Positions 38,901-50,900 of a DNA stretch of 64,000 nt are shown piece by piece. The DNA comes from Schistosoma mansoni. Its lineage: Eukaryota > Platyhelminthes > Trematoda > Strigeidida > Schistosomatidae. Position 1 is the first letter of the stretch; each line of letters starts with the position of its first letter. The notes beneath the pieces were generated by a model that saw nothing but the letters and a program-made list of their open reading frames with translations, was not told the DNA's origin and made no database searches. The stretch covers positions 5,201,295 to 5,265,294 of the forward strand of contig NC_031497.1 in assembly GCF_000237925.1 (NCBI RefSeq), in the 5' to 3' direction. The translations under genes were made by a program, and so were the position numbers.

Positions 38901-41900
38901 TATGCAGCAAGTTCAAATATGGTTTTTAGATTCAGAGCTCTAGTGTTTTATTTTTATATGACTATTACCTCTAACGTTAAAACAATTCGAAGATTAATAG
39001 TTTATGCAAGATTATTATTGTATATTATTGAAAATCAGTGGCTAATACTTATTTTTTTTCTACTTGGACAAAATGAGTTACCTTAATTATGCCTATATGT
39101 AACCTCATTGTAAGTTATTCATAAGTACTAATGTGATGTGTGCTACTGATATCGATAGATATAAGTAGTATGTATTGTCAACCGAATGCCTGAAGGAAGA
39201 AGTTTAACAAGATCGAAGAAAAGAGAACGAGAACAGAGAATGATTGGTATGGTAATGAAGAAGCAATGAAATCTGAGACAATGGACTGATATTTTGTAAC
39301 TGACTTTCTGTAATTTTTTATTCAATACATGCCCTAACAGAAGCAGCTGAACATTAAAGAAAGTGGTTAATTAGAACAACTCATTTTTTAGTCTCAATAT
39401 CACTACTAATTACTAATGTTGAAAAATACACTCATCAACGTTTTTCTGAACAACTTGTTTTGTACACATCAAATACAGTTGGGAAAAATCAATGACGGTA
39501 GAATGTTACAAATGGAGTAATTGACAAAGCTATCAAATTTACGTATTATTAATTTCCAAAAAGGGGTATAATATATTAAAAACTGTAAAGCAAGCATTCT
39601 GTTTCTTGCCACAACCAACAGAGTTGTATTGCAGTCTATAATCCATATGAGTCAAAAATTTTCAGTTATTACTTAATATTATTGATTCTGAAATTCTATA
39701 TGGATTTATTTGTGGCATTAATGATTTCCCTCTACATTAATATTTATTTATAACAGTTTAGCCAAACGTGGTCGTACCATTATATTTTCTATACATCAAC
39801 CTAAATATTCAATATACAAATTATTTGATACGTTAACTTTAATCTATCGAGGTCAAATAATTTATCATGGATTGGCAAAAAAGGAACCGATTCGTTATTT
39901 TGGTCGCTTGGGTAGGTAACTCAATCCACCATTTCTATGATTATTTAATAATTCAAAATTATGAGTCCGTGAATACATTTAGTTTCCTTTTTGACCTAGA
40001 TCATTTTCCCAATAAAAACGTACAGTTCATCTGGTTTTACAAAACGTATATCACTAAGAGTAGGAATTCTTGTGTTAGGAATAGGTTCAATGGTTTGAGG
40101 GTAAGAAAACCTGACTTTTCAACAGAAAATTATTGAGTTTAAAACTGCAGAATTTTTTGAAGGTCGTAGAAGAGAAATAAACATTCAGCTGTTAGTCTCT
40201 GCTTATTTGTGATAGGTCTACCATTAACTTTGACTAAAACTATCTTTAAATCCACTGGAAATCATTAACTAGCCGATCCGAAATATCAGTCATATTTAGT
40301 TTGTCAGAGTTTGAATAGTCCACAAATATATGATCTATTTTTATTCTTATACAAGCAGATCAAGATTAGATATAATATGATAAATAAGTAATATCCCATG
40401 TAATGACTTTCTGAAAATGTGAAATACAACCAACCAGAAAATTTAATTCCAGGTAAAAAGAGAATTAGTTGTGATCAGATGGTTTGTAAAAATGGATTTT
40501 ATTTCCTGATAAGTTTTGTTATGGATTAACATCAACTATAGAAGCTATATTGAACTGCAAAGCAAACTAATTTCTGCAGAAAAACTATGGATAAGTTGAC
40601 TTCTATTTAATCTTCCATAAATATAGTGATTGCAGATACAGTTACAGTTTTAGAGTTCGATTCATTGAAAGATAATAGGGTTACACGGCTGAAAAGTCTC
40701 AGGCTAAGATAAAAGAACTAATATCATTCAATGAAAAAGCGCTTCGAAAGAACTTGATAATTAAATTTTAATTTTTACAGATGGAGCTAATATACAGTCT
40801 ATTATTGAATGAAGTAGCCTGTAGGAAAGTGTTTAACTTCAGTCTAATTTAGTAAGCATCATGTATTGTTAGCACTTCATAATACTATCACCACTGAAAA
40901 CTGTAGATGTGATAAGCAAACTGTAGTACACAGATTCATTGTTATGTGATTAACTTTTCGATATGACAAAACTGTTGATAAAGTTTTTTTCATTTTAGGT
41001 TATGTTTGTGAAAATCATAATAATCCACCAGATTTTTTTATGGATGTTATACATGGTGAATGTTTGCGTCAAAACGGAAATACGCCAGGTACTTTTGCAT
41101 AGATTAAATATTATTGATATTTTGATCTGAGTACAAAAGTTGATTAGGGTTAGTCTATTTCCGCGAGACCTGAAGGTTCTGGGTTCAGTACCCAGTGAGG
41201 TTGTGGACTCCCACAGCTGGGAAATTCCATACTAAGAAGAAACAACCATCCAGTGCTTACAGATTTTCAATGCATGTCTAAGGCTGGTTCTTAATATCAA
41301 TAACAATGATATTTATTCATTATCAACGTCACACTTTGTAGCAGTTGTAATGGTAGCGATAAATAACTGTTCACCTACTAAATACAGAATACAAGCAAGA
41401 TGAAAGCATACATGAAATTCATTTTATTAATTCATCCAGAGAAAATGATTTATATATAACTGTTTAAGACATATTTCAGTTTGACAGATAATAATGACGA
41501 TCTTCCAGCTGAGCAAGATACTATACTCTCAGTGAATACAAATAATGAAGGAGAATTGATTAGTAATCGATGAATGTTAGTATATTTATTCCAATGTTAA
41601 AATAAGTTAGTCTTAGCTAGATTGTCTACTATTCAAAATATAGCCTTGAAGTCACTTAATAGGTCGAAAAGACAGTGAATTTTTCCCATTTTAGGAAAAA
41701 TGAATATAAATTAAAATTATTAGTTATTATTATTAATTTTTATTCAATGAAACACCAAATGTCAAAATAGTTTTAAAAGGCATTGATAAGTTAAAGTTAA
41801 GTGATTCTATAGCGAACTGAGTACGAGTATAACAAATTGATAATAATAATAATAATAATAATAATAAAGATCTTGATTGAGATCATGAATCGATTGATGT

Positions 41901-44900
41901 TAGACCACCACTGAAAACCTAGAAGCACTGAACGGCCGTTTCGTCCTAGTATGGGACTCCTGAGTTCGAATCCGGTGTGCGGTGTCGCGGGTGCGCACTG
42001 CTGAGGATTCTCATACTAGGAAGTGAAATATCCAGTATGAGGTAAAGAAAATGAAGTTTTCTTATTCTACCTTAAGCAATCTTCTGAACGCTTAACTGAA
42101 TATCTATTGCGATTTTAGATTTCGAATACTCAATAGTTAGCAGCCTCTAATACTAGACTGTTATTTTAAGAATTGGTATTCTGTTCCAAAGTATTTTTTA
42201 AGAAAAAATATACATGTAGTTAAAAAGTAGAATTCAAAACTCAATCTTAACTAATGATCATTCGGTTACTGTTTCAGAAAATAACAGTCGATTCTCAGTT
42301 TCAATCTTGTTATTGAAGGTAGACACTTGAATGATTTTGTTTCACCAAGCCCAGGAATTTAAAAATAACTGAAATTTGGGTTTAATGGTTCACTTATTAT
42401 ATGATAGACAATTTAAATTAGTCCGTGATCCTCGTATCTGTAACTCTAAAGTTAAACTGTATAAATTATCTTTAAGAGTCCAAATATCATTATGTATCAA
42501 TAACCTTTAACTTGAATTGATAAGGATGTTTTCAAGAATACATAAATACATTTGCCTTTGTTAGCAGAACTGGGGTTAAATACAGTATGCGAAGTATTAT
42601 TATGGGAGTTGGTCAGGAATGTTGATTTGTAAATTTAACATTCATATAGAAAGTCATTTATGATAATAAACACTGAATCCTTCTTCTAAAGTTGATTTGT
42701 AGAATGTATTTCCATGAATAAAAAGATAAGAAATGAGTTACGACAAAGTTTTACATGTTAAGTCTTAGTTTCTTAAAGAAACATTGATTTTAGTAAATAA
42801 AAATCACTGGATTCTAAAGCAGTAGTTCAAAGGCAAAATATTTCCGTCAGATGATTCTTATTTGTTTTACAGAACAGATGGTTTTTGGCTAGTATTAAAA
42901 CTAAATAAGCGCGTCCCACCATATTTGAGATTCATCAACTGGATGTACCCATAGCTGTGTTAACGCACTCACCAGGGCTCAAAATTAATAGCTTCTGCTT
43001 AGGTTCTCTTATATGGCCTAACAAATTCATATGAACAGACTGTGAGAAGATAAGATATCTGTAAAGAACTCTGATTTTGTATTGGTATTTTAATGGATAT
43101 AAGTTTGAAATATATTGGTATCTTTCCATGAGCACCATATAATTCAAACATAATTGTTAATATAATTTATACGACTACTGATTAAATCCTGGACATTAAT
43201 CGCATACTCTCTCTAATTGATTTGGATAAAGTGAAGAATCATCATATTCTCTTTTAAATTTATTATTCTAGATGTCCAAATTGTGGATCATCATGATACT
43301 CAAGAAAGAATGCATTTAGTTGGACAACAACTTATTCAAGACTGGCAAACTTCAGAAATGGCTCAACAGTATGTATATTAATCTATAAATTGATTAACTT
43401 ATTTTATTATTTAATTAATCAAAGATAAAATAACAGTCTTAAGAATGATGTAGAAATGGTGTTGAAATGTGTAAAATGTTTTTTGTCATCTAATATGCAA
43501 AACAAGTAAACAGGGAGATGTATTTCTACGAAAAATACTGTTGAAATTCAAAACAATGACAACATTAACTCAATTTTGATTGACTTTGAAACTTTACACT
43601 TTGTTTAAGCTAGACAATTAGACCTTATCTTTCAAGAATCTAGTCACAATACCTGATTGTATGGTAAGAACCGATCCATTGATAAGTGACACGCTTTTCA
43701 TGTGATTAAGTAAAAACAAGAAATTAATTATTGAGACTTGTGAATTAAGGCAATATCGAGGCAATACGCACAGTATGCACATTTGCCAATAAGAGACTGA
43801 CCAGTTGGAGTACTAAACATCAATGGGAAGATTCAAATAAACAATACTAAGTGCATTTAATCATTGAAACTGTTACAGAAAGCATGAAAAAAAATTCTTG
43901 TTTTGAAATTGTCTATTTTCCGTTTTTTTAAGAAATAAAGTCTTTGAACTATCGAAGTGGAACAGAGACGAAACTGACATAGTATAACACACTTTTGAAT
44001 TGATTGCTTATTGTTCTGTCAACCGTCCTTGGTTAAGAAGTTTTAAACCTAGTTTATAGATGAATAAAGTAAAGTATTATCATTTAATAGTATGTACTGT
44101 GTATCAATTCACAATCCCCATAATTGTGATCTACATAAAAATAAGTCCATGTAATCCTAGTTCTTGAATTAGGATTTATTCGTCAAAAATAAAGGATAGA
44201 GAACCAGTTAGAGGCAAATATTTATTTATTTTATTCATGTTAGTAGTCGAACGTTACCTTTTGTCTTTGATTAATAATTCTTCTATCCAGCAAAATATTC
44301 CATAAAGCGAAATGAAAGGAATGAGTCATAGAATTCTATCTAGGAGATCAGTCCATTTGACAAGATTATAGACAAAGATGGATAGTGGATAGCAGTGAAA
44401 TCCAGGATGCGCGTTTCGTCTTATTTGGGACTCGTCAGCCGGATATACCTGCATCTCAGAGTTGACGTTCACTCTAGGACTCGAACCCAATACCTTTCGT
44501 TTCGAACGCCATCACGTTATCCACTTAGCTACTGAGTCCTGATAGCCACTTGTTTGTGCAATGGGGTGAAGTTTAAATTCATTTAGTAACAATGGGATCA
44601 TTTGACAAGATGTTTCATCCCATCTTGTAAATAAATATAATAAAGTAACCAGTCACTGATCATTTATTTAATATCATTTTATTAGAAAATATGTCGTTTG
44701 AATTCATTATTGAACCTATTTCTTATAAACTTCACTAAAGGTTGTATATTAAAAAAGCTGTTAAGCTTGGTGTTTGAATATTTGCATAAAGTATTATACA
44801 TTTCGATAGATACATATATTTTTCTCTAATGATTTTTTACTCTTTTCTCCTTAAAAACAATCCTACATAGTGTACTGGAAGAAGTTAGCTCAATTGCTAA

Positions 44901-47900
44901 TCGATTGGAAAAATATGAAAATGGTTCAAAAAAGAGTAAAGATAAAGCTGTAGATATATCATTTGCTGCATCATATTTCCGACAACTTAAAAAAGTGTGT
45001 TGGAGATCAATATTGAATCTACTACGTGATCCTTTAGCATCAGTGATACAAACTATTGTTTATTTATTTTTTGCATTATCTATGGGTATAGTTTATTTTC
45101 AAATGAATGATTCTTTAGAATCTGGTATACAAAATCGTACTGGATTATTTTATTTTTGTACATTACAAGTAATATTTGTAAATTTGGCTACAATTGAATT
45201 ATTTATTAAAGAACGTGTACTTTTTATGTAAGTTTAGATCATTTGAATGGTTTCTTAATTACTTGTATTCAATATCTATCAAGTTAGTTTATCAAACGTC
45301 TACAATGTCGGACAGGTTAGAAAACAGAAAGTCCGGTAAATACAGATCGCGAGTAATATTATCATTGTTATATCGATTGCTTGAGTGCTCAGTTTAATGT
45401 ATGAAGTTATAAGACCGCCAATTGGAGAGCAGTGAAATTATTGATCGGATTAATGATACATAAAAGCCGTATGAGTAGTCTTGAGTACTTATTAGTCCTG
45501 TTTTCTGCCTAGCGAAACCAGTTAACAGCCTCTGCAATATGAATCATTATTCTCAAACATTCTGGGTTTATATACCAAACAAAGAGACCACATCGTACCA
45601 TAAAATAGAATATAACATTTGTACAAGATTTTGGCCAAATGTGGCTGTGAATAGGGGGAACAGCAATTAATGGACTACGGATAACTCAAGAATGGTAAAT
45701 CGTACAGTAATAATTTATGAGTCGAAATAAAGCTCATAATAAAAGAAAAATGAATATGAATAGTTTAGTTACTTAACAATTACACAATAGGAAATATACA
45801 TATTACATTGGTCCATAAATAGTCCTCAAAGTTATCTTTCATAATTCTCCACGAGATATAACAATTATTCAACAATCGTTGAATACAGACGAAAAGAGTT
45901 TTCGGACTCAGTTTCAATTAAACATGTTACTAGAATTCAAATTAACATTTAATTAGTTGATTTTTCATTTAATAAATGTCACCTTAACAGTGAGTCTTTC
46001 TCTTTTGAAAACCGCATTATGGACCATATTACAAATTTCCAAGTTCTGTTTATTGATGAACAGCGTATTTCAGAAAAGTTATACTTTTACAATATAGTAC
46101 ACCTTCTATGTAACATTATTTCATAAGAATTTGGTCAAGACATTTTAACTGATTATAAGCAAAGATGGATAGTGGCTAGCAGTGGAATCCAGGACGTGCG
46201 TTTCGTCCTATTCGGAACTCGTCAGGTGGATGTAACTGTATCTCAGACTTGTTGATGTTCACTCTGTGACTCGATCCCAATACCTTTCGCTACAGACGCC
46301 ATCGCGTTATCCACTCAGCTACTAAGTCCTGATAGCCACTTGCTTGTGCAATGGGGTGAATTTTAACTGATTATTTGAAAGTTTTTAAAAATGAGATTTT
46401 GATAAAATGTCATTTTCATTAAACTACTAACAAAGCCCTTTTAAGATCAAATCATTACAAAAGATGTATACAAATTCTATCTAATAAAATCGAATATAAG
46501 AGCTCAAGACACCTTCTACAGTAAGTGATTAAACATCTTCGGTACCTTTGTTACCAATAGTCGCTTATAAATTAAACAACTAAACTATAACTAAAATAGG
46601 ACCGGTCAGATGTTAGTATTGCAATCGGATGTTATATTACTTAAGCCTATATCACGAGATATAAGAAAGCGGTTGATCGTATACATTACTGGACATTCCT
46701 AAACTATAATAACCTATCGATGGATTGTATCAATTTCCTAATGTAATCTTTCCGTTTTAAAATTAATATATGATCACTGCTGTATTGAGTTTTGTATTTT
46801 TACTTTTTTCTTTGTTCTCATTCATTTGCAGACATGAAAGTTCAAGTGGTTATTATCAAGTCTCAGTATATTTTTTTTCTAAAGTTATTTGTGATATAAT
46901 ACCAACTAAAGTACTACCTATATTATTGTTTATGCCAATCTGTTATTGGATGGCTGGTTTACAAAAAACATTTGGTGCTTTTATGTTTTTCGAATTAATT
47001 CTATGCCTTACAACGTTAGCCGCTGCTGCAATTGCTTTGTTTATATCAGCAAGTGTTACAGTCTTTGGATTAGCTAACGCTATAATATCAATTATTTATG
47101 TATTTATGATGGTACGTCATGTTTACAACTAATTTTTAATGGTAAAATTAACTTTTAACCACAGTTTAGATGTCGGTACCGGCGATACAATCAGGTTACT
47201 CAAACCAAAAAAGATGTACAGTGTTTAAATTTACAACACAACGGCTGGAAACCAAGCACCTTAACCACTGAGTCATGGTCACAAGGTTTAGACTTTAAGG
47301 AGCATGATGATATCCACATTCAAACTGTTAGTGAATCCTAACACTAGGAACAGGGAATATTTTTCCACATCTATGACCGATGCCACATGATAAAGTATAC
47401 ACCGAAATACATGTAACGTAAGATAACGACCTCAAAAGAGCATCCAACAATTGGGATGTTGCTAAAATAGGTTATAAAACAAAAGCTTATTAATAGTTGA
47501 CAATGTCCTAGTAGGTCATAATTATACATTAATTAGTTATTTTAACTGATGAATCTATAACAATTTAGAAGACAGATAAACAAAAATAGTAGAAGAAATC
47601 ACAAAAGATGTTTTAAACTTTAATCGTGATATGTGAATATTCATTTAAAGTTATAAGACGGAAACCATGGGAAATTATTTACTAACGTAATTTAGAAAAC
47701 CACAGATAGTCCAAGCATTTCATTATAGAAGAAATGACTAAAGGTATTTGGATGACTGATTCCCATTTATTAGAACTGCACTAAATTATTATGATCATAT
47801 GGAACCTTACTATCGTGATTTTAAAAAATACACTACCCTGTCATTTCCTATCCACTTATCCCACTACATAAAAAATACATCTTGTATGGTGAGAAGAATA

Positions 47901-50900
47901 CTAAACACTATTCAATAACTTCGCGTACCACTATCTCAGGGAATCGTATTCTTATTTCTATCTGCAGAAAATGTTAATATATCACCATTCCGAATAGTAC
48001 TAGTACATGTGTTTATACCAAAACCGAGAGAAGTGAGCAAAAATAAACGAAACGCTCATCGGATAATACTAAATATGTTTCACGTGAAATATTCCCATTC
48101 TATCTTTGGCTAAAGTTTTAAAAAATTTATGTAAATGTCTTCAAAAGAATATGCTTCTCATTGGGGTTATAGATACATCATTCTAAGTAGTGTTAGTAAA
48201 CATGAAAAATGTAAAGCTCCCTGTAATTCGTTGCCGGGTAAAAAATATTGAGAATAGTTCCCTTAATCATTGATTATATTCATTTGCAACAGTTAATGAT
48301 TTATATTAGACCTTTTTCTTATTTATTTCAGGCTTTTTCTGGTTTCTTAATCAATTTAAAATCTATGGCTGTTTGGCTTAGTTGGCTTCGTTACTTTTCT
48401 ATATTTCGTTACAGTATGGGTGGTTTACTGGCTATGGAAATGAAAACACTTCGATTTTGTCCTATGAATAATTCGAATACAACAATTAATAGACAATGGT
48501 ATAATAATTTATTCTTTGTTGTTTTATATTATCATTGGCCTGCCTAAAAGATTAACGAATCAAGTGTAGCTAAATTTTCAATTAAGCTCTCGTCATTTTA
48601 CCAGTCATTTGCTGTTTTGAGTATTTTTATAAACCGAAATTAGGAATTGGATAGATTAATTATAAATTTCTTCAAGTCTTAATGTTTTGGGGTTTAAATT
48701 TCCTTCACCTCAGCTAATTGTTCTTATGTTATCGTTCTTTATTTTGACTATATTAATCCCACCATCTCCTCAATTAACCCGCTTACTTTTATTATGCTTT
48801 TTAATCAATTTATTTCTAAGGACAGTTCAAGTTAGTTTATAGTATACGCTTCATGTATGCATAATAATGATTCACTTTCAGTTATATGTGTTGATTTGAT
48901 TTCATGTAATTGTAGCTTTCTTTTACCACTAGTTCATCAAAAAATAATCGACTTCTGCACTCGTTCAGATAAGCATTAAGAATTAGTTCTCATTAGTGTT
49001 GTGGAAATATGTATGATTCATAAACATGTTCCATTGTTTAACTCTGATCATTGTATTATTCGTGTTCGGCCTAAAGTATATGGCAAGCATGAAAAGAATA
49101 CACTTAATTTAGACAAAGAAGGTTAAATACAGGAATTACTCAGAATAAAATATCCAAGATGTGAAAAAACATCTTTTGTATGAAAAACTAGGATTTTTTC
49201 ACAAATGACTCACTGACAAACACTATTAATGTTGCCACTTGTTATTTAAAATTCTCTTTTGATGTTTGTTATCGAATTGAATATATTTTTATAAGTTTTG
49301 ATCGACATATCTCCACAACTAAAACGATTACGGAGGGAAAAACGAAAAAAATGTACAAGAAAGACCCCCACCGAAATTCGAAAGCCGTGTAGTTTAATCA
49401 GCCAAAAAATTAAATATCTGAATTGGATGTTTATTCAGACACTCCGATCTTGTAAAAACTCTCCAAAGAGCTCATAAGTGGTAGATGCTTTGGCGGCGAT
49501 ACCCAGCTGAATGTTCGTGACCAAACTGAGTTTTTTACATGTCAATCATCTGACATCGTGGTTTCTATAACCATAATTTTGAATAAGTGTTGTTTCATTT
49601 TCACTGAAATTGATGTCTGAAAATATATCGAGTCACTTGACTTGATCCAGCGTTTAGAACCTGGAGAAATCCCAAACCTAATTTTTAAGAAGTGTGCTGA
49701 CTTTCTGTGTTATCCATTCATGAATATCTCTAACGAATCCTTTTCAAAAATGTCAAGATGAAGATTATTTCAATACCAAAAAAAGTGTCTGGCTACATGA
49801 ATGTAAAATGTAGACTCATAGCAATAACCTTACCTTTTTTTAAAAAAGGAAATGCTATTGCTACTCAAACTTCACTCTGAAATAAAGGAGCATACTAAAA
49901 CATATCAGTCCGCTTACGAGACTATACCCCTGCCTTTGATTCTGTTCCAAGACCACAACTTCTAAACACGTTTGCCAGCGTCAATACTATCAGCTGGACA
50001 ACTGACTGGTTGTGTTCTTACTTCTATGAAGAAAACAGTATACTGTGCCGACAGGAAAGTGTTCTACATCCTTAATAACTCAAAAAAGCATGTCACAAAG
50101 AACTGTCCTTTCCCCTTTATTCTCCATGATCTATCATCTACAAAATGCACGCTCGTTAAGTCTTCAGACGGTCTCACTGTATGTACGTCAATTTCTGACT
50201 CTTCAGATCCTTTTTGCAATGCTTTTTTGTTGCTCATTGAACGGTGACCTATCTTTGATAGTTCCATACTCAATCCTTCTAAACGTCAAACTGTTAATTT
50301 CAGCCTAAAAATGAACAGCACTTAGGGACGTCGTTGAAATCCTATAAAGTTTGTACTATCGGGGATTTTTTTAAAAAGTGACAAATTTCATTTATCTTGG
50401 TGTAGCGTTTTCCTTTGATCTCTCTTTGTCTTCTTAGGTTTTATTGATATCAAATAAAGTTTATCGTGTAGCTTATTATGTTAAGCAGCTACATGTTTTT
50501 ACATTACCTGGCATTTACTTTTACGACTCATGAATCCTTGGATATTACCTGTTCTTCTTTACTGGGCTTTTGAGAAAAGATTTTGCTACTTTACAACGAG
50601 TACTTAAGACGATTCACATGGTGTGTATTGAATTTTTTGAGGTCATCATGAATATGGTTGTGGATAGAAAAATCCTGCAAACTCCTAAAAAGTTTTATCT
50701 TGTTAAATACTAGCCATCCAACTTATTTACGTCTTTCTCTGTGTATATTTTATGGTAAAAACGAGACGCTAATACATTAGCAAAGGCATAAAAGTCCTAT
50801 AATACCTTGTCTGAAAGTTACTACAAGTTATATGTAACTTCCAAAGACATATGATTTACATGCATTACGTCTTATGAATAAAGTAGATATAATTAGAATT

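Noticed and set aside
41481-41487. Acceptor at 41479 for the cassette exon
   Set aside because: In the required phase it gives GTT then TGA, an immediate stop.
48499-48547. ABCG protein ending at the stop at 48545-48547
   Set aside because: Would lack the loop cysteine and TM6; splicing at 48498 to 51310 restores both in phase.
49972-50308. Short genes in the last ABCG intron
   Set aside because: They are pieces of a decayed LINE reverse transcriptase.
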